This document shows positions 10,316-21,011 of a stretch of 64,000 nt of DNA, piece after piece; the first letter of the stretch is position 1, and the number at the start of each line of letters is the position of its first letter. Position numbers and translations under genes: made by a program. The stretch spans positions 62,001-126,000 of the forward strand of contig JARFJB010000096.1 in the NCBI GenBank assembly GCA_036346205.1. Reading direction: 5' to 3'. The DNA comes from Vesta saturnalis. Lineage: Eukaryota > Arthropoda > Insecta > Coleoptera > Lampyridae. The notes below the pieces were generated by a model. The model was given only the letters and a program-made list of their open reading frames with translations. It had not been told where the DNA came from and made no database searches.

Positions 10316-10897
10316 GCTTGTTTTAAGTGGCTGACTACTGGTTTTACAGCGTCTAATTGGTCAACTTGAATAGTGATTTATATTTCCGAAGTGTACTCTA
10401 CTTTCAGTATTAATTGGGTTCATATTCGAAATTTACATGAAAATACCAGTTGTCAGCCACCTGCCTGACGAAAGGATTATATTGATATTGGAAAGCCAGT
10501 GTTCAGCCCCGACAAAATTTAAGCAATTTGAAGTTTTTAAGGTTATGACATTCATTAAATTAGAAACGTATAGTATGTTTATTTCAATCCATTAAATTTT
10601 AGATTAATAGTTCATGTAGCTCAATTTTAAATTACTATTTACTAATCACATACAAACAAGGGAATATCTAGAATTCTCTCACCTTTACTCAGCCTACAAA
10701 ACACAGCACACTTGACATGTGTTGAACAAAACAATTTTAGGTTAAGTGAAAGAATTTTATGCATAGATGGGCGGGAATAGGTGGCTGACAACTAGATAGC
10801 TGTATCATGAAGCTAGTTTGGGTGGTTCTCTTATTTTAAGCTCTATTTATGGATGTGGCTGCCTACTGGATGTGGCTGGAATTAGGCGAACTTACCC
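10316..10897. other. pogo-1 right-end non-coding region
   Basis: Non-coding sequence upstream of the transposase start, containing TGTCAGCCACC, GTGGCTGAC and related motifs and the right TIR. No gene seen. Confidence 0.6.
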
Positions 10898-11789
10898 TGT
10901 TATGGATGCGGAGAAGCTGGTCATATTCAAAGGGAGTGCAGAGATGGCGGCCAAACATCAAGTAGTAGGGGCACATGGCGTTCGTCTTCACGAGGCCGAC
11001 GTGGAGTCAGAAGAGGAAACTACGTCAGAGGCCGTGACAACTACAGTGGTCAGCAGCGCGGTGGAAGTGTACATCGTACGAATCAGCAGCAGAATAGTGA
11101 GAAAAAGGATGCGTGGGTTGCAACAGTGGATCATCATGTGGCGCATAATATAGAGATAAGTAAAGTAGATTATAATGAAATAAATTGGGTTCTAGATAGT
11201 GGTTGTACAGACCATATTATAAATGATGATAGTTATTCTGAAAATTTTGAAATATTAAAAGAGCCTGTTGATGTGCATATGGGAGATGATAGACCCATTA
11301 AACCTACTAAAATTGGAAATGTTTTAAGCTATTTTGATACTTTTAAAGAGAAAAATTTGATTGAAATAAAAATGTTTTTATGCTCAAGATATGAAGGCAA
11401 ATTTGATTAGTTACAGTAAAATTACAGACAATAATAAAATTATCTCTGAAGGTAAAATATCAAAAGTTATTAATGATGAAGGAAATGTAAGAGCAGTAGC
11501 TGTTAAAAGAAATGGTTTATATTTTATGAAAAGTAAATTAAAATCAAATGTTTCTGGTACATCAGAGGTTTCTCGTGTAAATATTGCAAACAAAGATACA
11601 AAAAATATGACTGTTAAAGAAAAATGGCATTGTTTGTTGGGCCATGTTAATTTTAAATATTTGGATATTTTGTCTAAAAATCAGCTGTTAAATGGAATAC
11701 CTAGTAAAATTCAGTCACAATTTATGAAATGTAAAACTTGTATTGAAAATAAAATGAGTAATACTTCCTTTGTGAATAATAGAGAAAAG
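10898..11789 (+). pseudogene. copia-A gag-protease-pre-integrase, second copy
   Basis: From the base matching 6246 onward the copia sequence is repeated: zinc-knuckle coding, Arg/Gly-rich tail, the DSGCTDHIIND protease site and the pre-integrase zinc region with CKTCIENKMSNTSF. This copy keeps the ~60 bp missing from the first copy and has its own frameshift in the protease near 11370. It is cut at 11789 by element X and continues at 17296. So the first copy plus pogo-1 sit upstream of an almost continuous second copy. Confidence 0.82.
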
Positions 11790-11823
11790 CGAGGGTAAAT
11801 CACGCTAATAATTTATGTACACC

Positions 11824-12010
11824 TATTTCCACTATGCTTAATATTTCCACTTTATTTCCACTTATTCCGCTTTATTTCCACGTACTTCCATTTTATTTCC
11901 ACATATTTCCACTTTATTTCCACATATTTCCACTTTATTTCCGCATATTTCCACTTTATTTCCACATATTTCCACTTTATTTCCACATATTTCCACTTTA
12001 TTTCCACATA
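11824..12010. repeat. TTTCCAC minisatellite, left end of element X
   Basis: More than ten copies of TTTCCAC alternate with spacers TTTA and ATA, giving a higher-order unit of about 22 bp. The open frame over it (FPLYFHIF repeats) is a by-product. Confidence 0.9.
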
Positions 12011-12409
12011 TTTTCTCTTTATTTCCTTATGTCCGTTTTTTTCTAAAATTTGAATTTTGAATGCTCATCATTACATGTTGGATATTTATTAATAATATAA
12101 AATAGAAATTAGAATGAATGTGAATATCTGTGTAGGTATTTTATTTTCAAATAGATGCATATTTCCATTTTTTTTTTGGTCGTTTATTATCATTTTAATA
12201 CAAAAATTTTTACTTAAATGACATTGGGTCAATTTTTTAAACACAAAACAAAGTCGTTTATTATCATTTTAATAAAAAACATTTTTACTTAAATGACATT
12301 GGGTCAAATTTTTTTTAAACACAAAACGTGAATTCCTAACTACGATTAAATTCTTAACTAAGATCGAGATTAAGATGTAGGTAAGTACAGTTGAAATACA
12401 GAATAAATA
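12011..12409. other. Element X non-coding sequence with a short duplication
   Basis: Between the TTTCCAC array and the transposase tail. A segment of about 75 bp (GTCGTTTATTATCATTTTAA ... ACATTGGGTCAA) occurs twice, near 12179 and 12252. No gene seen. Confidence 0.6.
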
Positions 12410-12937
12410 CTAGGGTTCCTGATAGCCTTTGCGTTTCAAAGACTTATACTTAACCATTATTTGCTGTTTATCGAATTCACTTATGGTCATAGGTTGAGTG
12501 CCGTACATGGTGATGGGACCAAAAAATAGATATTTTGCGTCGATATTTTGTATATCGTCTTTTTTGGGCCAACAGTATGTGTCTAACGATTCTTTAAGAA
12601 ATTTTACAAGGTACATTTTTGGGGATGGTTCTTCTAATACACGTCCAATATACCAATTTTCATAGTAGTACACGGCATAATATTTCTCTTTTACTATCAC
12701 AATATCATTACGATTTTGATTAGTATTGCAGCATACTGAAGAACCTTGAGAGTTTCGAAATCTTAGCAAACGATCAGAACTAATTTTCTGTGACCGATTA
12801 TTCAGAAGCCAACACAAAGATGATTTCCTGAGAGTTAATTCTTTTTCACCTACTTTGACATTTATAAAGGATTGTTTTCCTTTCCTTTCACGTTTAACGC
12901 AATCCTTTAATTTTAACGTATCCCCAAAACCTTTCAA
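12410..12937 (-). pseudogene. Element X transposase C-terminal domain (Tudor/chromo-like)
   Basis: A 175-codon frame contains VVKEKYYAVYYYENWYIGRV-like sequence near its middle (IVIVKEKYYAVYYYENWYIG), followed by a VKFL...YCWPKKDD segment. The compact aromatic pattern resembles a Tudor or chromo-type beta barrel, which would bind modified chromatin or protein; that is inference. It lies directly downstream of the catalytic-type region on the same strand and is probably the C-terminus of the same protein, separated by frameshifts. Confidence 0.55.
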
Positions 12938-13685
12938 TATATCGTTTGGGACATCATCAGGTTGTGAATTTTCCTGGCGATTCTGCTCGACAGAAATTGA
13001 ATCTTGAACTAATAATTCGTCTATACCATTTTCACTAGCTCATCGAAAGATCTGACCGCATTGTTGTACTTTAAATCTTCTCCACAAGCAGTATCGATGT
13101 CAAAAGTATTAGTTGTATGATTTTTCGAGTAATGGTCTTCAACTTGATTATCTTCATTGTGGTAACCGTGTAAATGTTTAATACGTTTCCATGAATCGTT
13201 AAAAGGAATATGCAACAAGTCACAATCGTTTTCACTTCATTTAAAGAGCTTTTAACGCAATGTTCAATATCGTTATCTGTTAAATTTGGCAATTCAAGGT
13301 TATTGAAACTGTGTAGCGTACCGCCCATTTTTCTGTGTATTTCTCGTGGAAATACAAAGTTATTACCTAAATCTGCCACTGCATTATTAATGTATTGAAT
13401 TTTATTAATTCTTTGTGAAATTTCCAAAAGACTGAAATTTACTATAGTAGAAAATGTAGAAGTCATTGATCGTGTTGCCCTAAACATTTGCTCGCACGGT
13501 GTGAAGTTACAGTGTTCTAAATTATGATCGTCTCTATACTTTCGAATCAATTTTATAATAGCATGGGCATTAAGTTCCACACATATATAGGAGTTTAAAG
13601 AGATAAACGATTTTTGAAATGAAACAGCATCGTTTGTGTGTAACCAATCTCTCCAAATCCGTAGGAAAAACACACAATACCACAA
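12938..13685 (-). pseudogene. Element X transposase, middle-to-C-terminal region
   Basis: Overlapping frames at 13071-13685 and 13021-13218 include SYICVELNAHAIIKLIRK, with a conserved-looking Glu that may be the last acidic residue of a DDE fold, then CEQMFRATRSMTSTFSTIVN and a helical segment. The reading frame shifts at about 13215 and again before 12937. I recognise the pattern as one seen in many unannotated insect proteins but cannot name the superfamily. Confidence 0.6.
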
Positions 13686-14434
13686 ACAATGAATTCTATC
13701 CGCAATTGTTTCATCTTTATATAAAATGATCTATTAATGTAACGCATGATTTTCAAATATATCACAGTTGCCCTCGCAGTGTTATTATTCACACTGCCAT
13801 GGACTTTTTCTAAAAGGGATGTAACCAGTTCTGAAGAGAGTTTTTCGGCAGCCTTAAAATTCATCTTATCTTCTGCCTTTAAATCCGAGAAAGTTAAGAG
13901 ATGTTTGTCTTTAGTTTGGGTTTCAATAAGCTGTTTAATATGATTTTGAGAAACTTCAAATTCTCCCATTTGTAATTTTATATTTGGATTCAAGAGTCTC
14001 GTCCTTAATTTTGTCAAAATGTGCACTGTATCTTGAACACAAATATCGCCGCTAGTGATTTCCATATGAAACCATTCCCAGCGAGATTTCCGCTCTTCAT
14101 CGGTATTATTTGCAATATCGCTATTAAGGGCACAGTGAAATTTTGATTTCTGTCTCATGGTCTTAAGCAGTCTTGTATCACCATCAGACGAAAACCCTAG
14201 AATGGATATTCCATATTTTCTAGCTTCGTGTTGAAGCGTAATCCACCGACGTGAAACATCAAGATATGTAAAACGGTTATCTGTTCCGAAAACACCTATA
14301 CAAAAGGGTGGACTCCTATCAACTGGAACTTGGGCCATAATTATGTAGGCATAATTTGCTCTGGGACTTTCTTCAAAGTATTTTTGAATCCGCTTGTTGA
14401 AGAAGCTGGATACCAATTTTTTGTGGTAAACCAT
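13595..14434 (-). pseudogene. Element X transposase, N-terminal half of putative catalytic core
   Basis: A 279-codon frame with features of an RNase H-fold transposase: a strand plus acidic site ILGFSSDGDTRLLKTMRQ and a second block DICVQDTVHILTKLRTRLLN (Asp, His and basic residues). It overlaps the next frame near 13600-13685, so a frameshift separates the two halves. The combination DGDTRLL ... QDxxHxxTKLRxRLL ... CVELNAHA does not match the signatures I know for hAT, P, MULE, PiggyBac or Tc/mariner. Confidence 0.6.
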
Positions 14435-15264
14435 TTGCTCCCAATGGGCTTACGAACCCAATAATATTGTCCGTTTTGAACAGTATTGTATTCTATTCGT
14501 AATTGCTGTAGCGTCCTCGCTTATACTAATACTATCCCCCACTTCAACATTTTCTGTTTTATGGGTAGGTAGGATATTAATTATCAATTCTTTTAGTCGA
14601 TGATTTTCCTTTAAAATCAATTGGGAGGCGTTTAAACATTTTACATAATTTGAGATGAGGACTGTCTTAAATCTTGTTTTTCGCGAGTTCTACGTCTTCT
14701 CTGTCCTACTATACTTTTCTTGCGCCCACTTCCTTTCTGTTTTACTTACGCTTTCATCGCTTTCATCTTTGTTTGCATTAGTCGAGGATTTAGTTTTAGC
14801 AGAGCCTTGTATCGTGTTCACGGCTCTGCTTTTATAAAAATCCGAAGTTTGACTAACAGTATGTTGCGAATTGCTTGAATTGTCACTTGAACTACTTAGA
14901 GTACTTATCCGCTTACGCTTTTGGGATTATCTCCTCGGAGTATCTCTGCACTAAATTCTGTTACATCATCAGGACCATTTCTTACTTCAGAGTAGGATGG
15001 TTTAATGATTACATTCTGTAAGATATGTAATTTATTTGATGGCGAGGCGATGGTTTACATAGGGGTCTAAGAGATTTACATGAAGTTGCAGTTGTTGCTT
15101 GACGCAACGCTCCAGTGGTTACACTGTTATGCTCACTTTTCTATTTACCACCCGGTTTACCATCAGAGTCAGATTTCATCACAGATGTTGGTTGGTGTGT
15201 TGCCGGTGTTGCTAAGAAATAGTTTTTATAGTGTGGTTTGCGCGTTATGCATCAATCCTTCTTT
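14435..15264 (-). pseudogene. Element X, degenerate linker region
   Basis: No long frame survives on the coding strand. It lies between the zinc-ribbon part and the catalytic part and must carry the connecting sequence, now broken by stops. A Ser-rich, low-complexity stretch is visible near 14750-14920. Confidence 0.35.
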
Positions 15265-16019
15265 TTACATGACTTTTAAATGATTATAAAAGTTTGTCAA
15301 AATCCAACGAGCTGTTTGATTGCTATTTCTAGCAATTTTGTAGATTCTAACTACTCTGTCACATTTAAAACATCCGATAGAACCTGATAATGACCCACTA
15401 CCGTCTATTTTGACTGTTGCGCGTAAATCATCACCTTTCGCAGTATATCCTAAATGAGTTTTCAAATATTCCCTAGCAATGCTTTTGATGTGCAAACATT
15501 CATCATTATATTAACATTTAAACATAATAATGATTTATATTGTTGTTCACTTGAAGATTTCTTTAAAATTGAACTTGATCCTTCAGAAAATTGTTTATGT
15601 GCTAATTTTACAGTCGATACTTCGTTTTGAAGTGAGTTTCTGTAGTAAACAGAAATCATTGAAAGCATTTTTCTATGACCACTTACTATTTTAAAAGCCT
15701 GAATATTCGATTTAAAGATTTCATAATATGCCTCCGCGTCAAAATCAGATTCACTAATAATTGATGGCAGAGTTTCCCTAGCAAAGGTTTCAATTTCCAA
15801 AATGTCATCGTCATTTAATTCTGCTAATAAAGGCTTGCTGTTATATCCGTTTATATCCAGTAACTTTTTAAATAAGAAGGCATTTTACGTTAAGCGCATT
15901 TTCGGCTTCTCGAAATAAATCAAGCGATTCCTCGACTGATTCACCTGTATCACTGCACACTGGATGGGATTTGACCTCCGATTCCATTGATATATGAGTT
16001 GCCCTTGGAGTAGTCATAG
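15265..16019 (-). pseudogene. Element X protein N-terminal region with Cys-x2-Cys zinc motif
   Basis: The likely start is a Met at 16019 (MTTPRATHISMESEV), running into a stop near 15870. Frames at 15800-15462 and 15495-15265 continue it. The last carries GSIGCFKCDRVVRIYK ... WILTNFYNHLK, a CxxC...H zinc-finger-like module suitable for DNA binding. Frame changes occur near 15480 and 15860. The region stands upstream of the catalytic part on the same strand, as expected for a transposase N-terminus. Confidence 0.55.
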
Positions 16020-17130
16020 TGTTTTCGCGGTTTTATTTAAACCTCGATTAAAACCAGCATGTTCAAAAACGAAATAAAGCGAGTTTATAACTAATTCTTT
16101 TAAACCGTTTCTTAAATGTACGTGTATAACGTTTACCACTAAAAGAAGGTAATTTGAAGTTTATGACCACCATATAAATACGAAGACAAATGCACACACA
16201 ATAGATTAATTCCTCGATTAATTCATAACATCCTCGTGATATCCGAACAATAATGGCACGATTACCTCGACTATCCACTCACTATGCGTGTTATAAGAAC
16301 TAGGAAGATAACTGTGATCCTCGTTATGATGTTATTTTGAATATGATTGAGCAGTATTTACAAAAACACTACTTTGCAGTTGCACCGCAATATCAACTGC
16401 AGTAGAAAAAGTGCAAGTTAAGGCGCGTATTCATTGGGAACGGGACTCAACGAACCAACGCGTGGCAATTCGAACGCATCCGAACCGAGTCAAAAGCGTT
16501 TGGATCGCCTTGCTTCGTTCTCGTTGAAGTTAAATAAAAATATGTATAATAAACAGATATTTTACTTACTGCAGTTTTCGTGATGAAAATTATATACCTG
16601 ATTGAATAAAGGAAGAGAATTCAGATTTATTAACCTGAATGCAATTAAACGTAAGAAAAATATATGTATTGATCGTAATACAATTACTTATACATATCAA
16701 ACTTTAATCATGATAGAGTGTATCTGAATTTTTTTTGTTTTTGAATTTATACTTATGTTTGGTAATAGAAACATAGGAATATAGGAACGGTTTCGGAAAC
16801 GGTATGTAATATATTAGTCTCAAATTTATTTTAAAAGAATACAAGGTGGCGGTAAAATGGTAAGACTAGAATTTCTAATAAATCCGAAATAAATCCATTT
16901 TATAATTTACTATATCAAAAAAAAATGTATGACTTACTGGTAGGCGCATGAATAATTAATACCCATTGATGCATTTTACATTGTACTAACTATACGGCGT
17001 CAATTTCAAGGTGTACTTCAAGTATAAAGCTTCTTTAACCAAATAGCCACACACCTTTATGTAATTGTTCGTTCTCTTATAAATATATGCCTTTAAGCTT
17101 CAGCATTTCAGAAAGTTTGTTACTAAAGGC
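16020..17130. other. Element X upstream non-coding region
   Basis: About 1.1 kb between the probable start of the coding region and the right-hand TTTCCAC array. It should include the promoter. Small open frames show no recognisable motif. Confidence 0.5.
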
Positions 17131-17279
17131 CACTTATTTCCATTAATTTCCACTTTATTTCCACTTATTTCCACTTTATTTCCACCTTATTTCCACTTAT
17201 TTCCACTTATTTCCACTTATTTCCACTTATTTCCACATTATTTCCATTTATTTCCACCTAACTGTACACCTATTTCCAC
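17131..17279. repeat. TTTCCAC minisatellite, right end of element X
   Basis: About ten TTTCCAC units, on the same strand as the left array (direct, not inverted). The junction TACACCTATTTCCACTA occurs at both ends. Confidence 0.9.
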
Positions 17280-17295
17280 TAGTGATTTACCCTCG

Positions 17296-18182
17296 GAGAA
17301 AAGGCAAACGATATAATGGAAATTGTTCATACAGATTTATGTGGACCTTTTAAAACAGATGGTTATAATGGTGATAAATATTTTATAAGCTTCATTGATG
17401 ATTATAGTAAAATTGCAAGGGTATATACAATTAAATCAAAAGCTGAGGTGTATGAATGTTTTGTTGAATATATGAATGAATGTGAAAATTTAACAGGTAA
17501 AAAGATTAAAATTTTAAGATGCGATAACGGGAAAGAATATTTAAACAAAAGGATTTTTGACTTTGCTCGTGATAAAGGAGTTAAGGTAGATCCGTGTCCA
17601 GCATATGTGCACGAATTAAACGGAGTCGCGGAGCGTTTTAATAGAACGATAATGAATTTATCGCGTTGTTTATTGGACGAAGCAAACATACATAAAAGAT
17701 ATTGGCCAGAAATAATTTGCGCGGCAACTTACTTAAGAAATCGAACGTTGGCAAATACAATTGAAAAGAAAACTCCGTATGAGATATTTTTTGGAAAGAA
17801 ACCGGATGTTTCAAATTTACGTTTATACGGGAGTAAAGTTTTTTTGCGAAAACCGGAGCAAAAAAGAGCTTCTAAATGGGATAAAAAGGCCGAAATGGGT
17901 AGTTTGGTCGGTTATAGTAACTTCGGTTATCGTGTACTTTTAAATAATAGAATAATCGTTTCTAAACACGTAGATTTCGTTGAAAAAGGTGTAAAATGTA
18001 TTGGTTTAAATGGAAACGAATCTGGAAACGAACATAATGATTTAAAATCTGAAAATGATGAAAGTTCAGATGATGAGTCGTTGAATGAAACATTTAATAG
18101 TGTAAATGAAAGTATGAATAAGACTAGTAAAGAAAATGAAACGTTGAATGAGCCTGAAATTCGTAAATCGGACGAACAATAA
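17296..18182 (+). CDS. pol: copia-A integrase
   Basis: The frame from 17316 begins MEIVHTDLCGPFKTDGYNGD and holds the rve integrase core: first Asp in HTDLCGP, second in RCDNGKEYLN, Glu in NGVAERFNRT. The copia GKKPDVSNLRLYGSKVF block and a Ser/Asn/Glu-rich linker follow. Integrase joins the cDNA ends to host DNA. The upstream zinc region lies on the other side of element X. A stop at 18182 separates it from RT in this copy. Confidence 0.9.
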
Positions 18183-19457
18183 AACATCCAAAAAATTTGA
18201 TGATTATCATGTATATAAAAGTAAAATTGTTGCTAATTTTTGTAAACTTGAAGTACCAAAAACATTTGAAGAGGCAATTGAAAGCGAAGAAAGTAAATTT
18301 TGGAAAAAGCTATGAATAGGAAATTGATTGTTTGAATAAAAATAAAACGTGGGAATTGGTAGAAAATGTTAAAAATAAAAATCTTCTTGATGTAAAGTGG
18401 GTTTATACAGTAAAATCTGATAACACTTTTAAGGCTAGATTAGTAGTAAGAGGCTTTTAACAAAAAGATGAGATTGATGATATATATTTTCCTGTGGCTA
18501 AAATACAAACTTTAAAGATTTTGTTTTCATATTGTTGTCAAATGGGCCTATGCATTGAACAAATGGACGTTGAAACAGCCTTTTTAAATGGTAATGTAAT
18601 TTCTGAAGTTTATGTAAGGCAACCAAAAGGTTATGACGATAGTACAAATAGAGTTTGTAAATTATTAAAAGCACTATATGGTTTAAAAGAAAGTCCAAGA
18701 GCATGGTATGACTGCCTTGATAAATTTTTGTTAGAATTAAGTTTTGAAAGAAATAATATTGATAATTGTTTATATTTGTTAAAAATTGAAAATGATACTA
18801 TTTATTTATTAATTTATGTTGATGATTTATTGATTTGTGGTAGAGATAAACCTGAAATGAATAAATTAAAAACTCCTATCTGAAAAATTTAAAATGAAAG
18901 ATCTTGGCAAGATTAATGAGTATCTTGGTATCAATATTGAATATGATGAAACGTTAAATAAGATGAATTTAGATCAAATGAAATATATTGAATCATTGGC
19001 AAGAAAATATAACATAGTAAATAGTAAATTGTATAATACACCTATGGAAATAAATTTGAAAATTGAAAAATCGGATAATTGTGAAAAAGAAATTAAGTAT
19101 AGGAACATAATTGGTGAATTGTTATATATAAGTTCTGCTACAAGACCAGATATTAGTTATAGTGTTAATTATTTAAGTAGATTTCAAAATTGTTATAATG
19201 AAACACACTTTAAATATGCTTTAAGAGTCTTAAAACATTTATATTTAACAAAAGATTTAAAATTAAAATTTAAAAAACATGAAAAAATAGATATTATTGA
19301 TTGTTTTGTTGATGCGGACTGGGCTGGTGATAACTTGGATAGAAAATCCACAACTGGCTTTGTTATACGTTTATTTGGTAATGTTATTTGCTGGAAATCA
19401 GAAAACAAAAAGTGTAACAAAAGCTTCGACATTTACGGAGTATGTAGCATTGTCTGA
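18183..19457 (+). pseudogene. pol: copia-A reverse transcriptase
   Basis: Sequence after the integrase continues through degenerate frames into 18494-18883 and 18894-19457. Visible motifs are QMDVETAFLNGNV, LLKALYGLKESPRAWYD and LLIYVDDLLICG (the YVDD active site), then TRPDISYSVNYLSRFQ and the RNase H first Asp in CFVDADWAGDNLDRKS. There are stops near 18316 and 18460 and a frameshift near 18885. It would copy the RNA genome and degrade it. Confidence 0.85.
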
Positions 19458-19499
19458 AGCTGTGAGTGAATTGAAATTTGTAAAGGAATTATTATTATT

Positions 19500-19555
<56 letters not shown>

Positions 19556-19760
19556 TATGAAGATAATTCGGTGCATTGAATACTGCGAAATATGGCAATT
19601 TTACAAAAACTAAACATATTGAGGTTCATTATCATTATGTACATGAATGTGTAATGTAATTGATGTTATAAAGGTAAATTCTGATGATAAGATTGCAGAT
19701 ATTTTTATAAAATCATTAAGCCGAAAAGATTTGAAAAACTTAGGAGTATGTTGAATTTAA
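19458..19760 (+). pseudogene. pol: copia-A RNase H tail, disrupted by (TA)n
   Basis: The frame loses coherence at a (TA)n tract (about 19502-19551). Copia RNase H sequence resumes after it (YEDNS-like, then KTKHIEVHYHYVHE-like codons), ending near 19760. The tract replaces part of the RNase H domain. Confidence 0.6.
19502..19558. repeat. (TA)n microsatellite
   Basis: About 50 bp of TA repeat inside the copia-A RNase H coding region. Confidence 0.95.
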
Positions 19761-19840
19761 TATAAATGCACCAGGATAAGATAAAAAAATAGATTTAATG
19801 TAAATGTAAGCTATATGTACAATGTGAATGTAAGGAGGCG

Positions 19841-20041
19841 TGTTGGGATTACATTCACATCTTAACAGTTTTGTAAGAATGTATTGCGCATGAGCACTAC
19901 GTGTAATTGTGCGTAAGCATATGTTCTGTAGTTAGTACGTAAGTAATGAAAGGTTGTGAGAGACACACGCCGTGGTTATTCTTTATACAATAAAGCCGTT
20001 AGTAAATTAAAGTGTTATTTTTTCCGATCCATACCTCAACA
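19841..20041 (+). repeat. copia-A 3' LTR
   Basis: A 201-bp LTR starting TGTTGGGATTACATTCACAT after a short purine tract and ending CATACCTCAACA. It keeps the uninterrupted hAT target TCTGTAGT near 19926. Confidence 0.9.
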
Positions 20042-20757
20042 GGTACACTTCTGCGTGGCAGTTGCGCACTAAAAATATGTTTCATTATTAAATTTCTTTT
20101 ATGCAACCCATCAGAATTGTGTTTCGAACTTGCATTCAAATATATGCTATTAGTATTCCTCTATCAGTTATTATTACATTATCGGGTTGTGAACAAAATA
20201 AAATTTTTAAAAGCGACACATTAACCAACACGCCCTCTACGGATTACCCTTATTACTAACCGTAGGTGGTATAACTAGGTATAAATGTATAAACAATGAT
20301 ACTAGAGTCACGGCAAAATCTTTTCCGTTGTGGGGTGAAATTGTTAGAGTGAGACAAACTTAACATACCAACTTCCATAATAACCCTGATAATTACAAAT
20401 GATATATCTATGTTAGTGAAATACACGTTCTTGGGTTGTTAGAACTGCCGAATAAATTACAATGTTGTCAACTCTTCTGTTTACACATAACTTCTAATTT
20501 TGACGTTTTCCACATTTTGATATTTTCGATTCGTGTGGCTTGCATTGTTAAATGTTACAATTGCTTAATCATCGCAAAATGATCTAAGAACTGTTAAAAG
20601 TATTGTTACTTAGTTGAGAACGAGTATTTCCATCAAAACTAATTTTCAAAATAAATGTAAACAATATAACCTAAGTATTATGTTGACGTCGAATTTCATA
20701 CGTTTGGCAACAATGTCAAGCGCTGACGTTTATCCCACATTGGAAGAGTTTGCCGCC
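20042..20757. other. Unassigned sequence between copia-A and copia-B
   Basis: No transposon motif, repeat or gene recognised. The short frame at 20614-20829 runs into the copia-B LTR and is not credible as a gene. Confidence 0.4.
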
Positions 20758-20891
20758 ACTATACTAAGAAATTTTTTTGTACTTGGTGTTAGGATAGAAG
20801 TAGAGAAGGATGTTAGTGTTAGATGTTAGAATAAAAGGAATAGTTAATAATCAGTGTTTAATTAACCAACCATAATAATAAAAAACAAGAG
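20758..20891 (+). repeat. copia-B 5' LTR, 5'-truncated
   Basis: It matches the last ~130 bp of the 3' LTR. The first ~85 bp of the LTR are missing. Confidence 0.85.
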
Positions 20892-20909
20892 GTTATGGAC
20901 CCAGTAAAT
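20892..20909 (+). promoter_or_regulatory. copia-B primer-binding site, half-tRNA type
   Basis: GGTTATGGACCCAGTAA just after the LTR resembles the Drosophila copia site, complementary to the anticodon half of initiator tRNA-Met rather than its 3' end. Confidence 0.7.
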
Positions 20910-21011
20910 TGCGAAGAGTAAAGTAAAAGAATAATTAATGATAAAGAATTAAAAGAAAGGAAAGTTAGGTTAGAATAAGGTTGGTTGAAAATTGAGTAAA
21001 TAAGAACAAAA

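Larger units (their letters stand above)
7179..10897 (-). mobile_element. pogo-type DNA transposon 1 (PHD-finger family)
   Basis: The ends are inverted repeats GGGTAAGTTCG (7179) and CGAACTTACCC (ends 10897), with further similarity (..TCAGCCA..) inside. The left flank shows the expected TA; on the right TA is replaced by TG. The flanking copia sequences are not adjacent in the parent element: the left flank is integrase, the right flank starts back in gag at the base matching 6246. Several TCAGCCA/TGGCTGA motifs lie inside both ends (for example 7358-7405, 10455-10500, 10782-10795), as expected for transposase binding. The transposase and PHD frames run on the minus strand. Confidence 0.85.
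11790..17295 (-). mobile_element. Element X: DNA transposon with 8-bp duplication, superfamily unassigned
   Basis: Its borders are exact: GAGAAAAG is duplicated at 11782-11789 and 17296-17303, and occurs once at 7077-7084 in the other copy of the same copia segment. The element begins CGAGGGTAAATCAC and ends GTGATTTACCCTCG, a 14-bp perfect inverted repeat. TTTCCAC arrays lie inside both ends. Coding sequence is on the minus strand, decayed, with an acidic-residue pattern like a DDE/RNase H-fold transposase. The 8-bp duplication is shared by hAT and P elements, but I see neither the hAT C-x2-H block nor a THAP domain. Confidence 0.88.
1772..20041 (+). mobile_element. Ty1/copia retrotransposon A, interrupted three times
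   Basis: Two copies of a ~200-bp LTR bound the element: 1772-1864 plus 5430-5531 (split by hAT) and 19841-20041. Order inside is PBS, gag, protease, integrase, reverse transcriptase, RNase H, polypurine tract (GTAAGGAGGCG just before 19841), the Ty1/copia order. Coding sequence is broken by frameshifts, a duplicated gag-to-integrase segment, and hAT, pogo-1 and element X insertions. GGTAC follows the 3' LTR and also precedes the first preserved 5' LTR bases, so it may be the 5-bp target duplication, but the first ~10 bases of the 5' LTR are degenerate and this is uncertain. Confidence 0.85.

Noticed and set aside
11834..12046. Open frame with FPLYFHIF repeats
   Set aside because: It is a translation of the TTTCCAC minisatellite, not a gene.
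11790..17295. Element X as a hAT or P element on the basis of its 8-bp duplication
   Set aside because: Neither the hAT C-x2-H block and dimerisation motif nor a THAP domain is visible.
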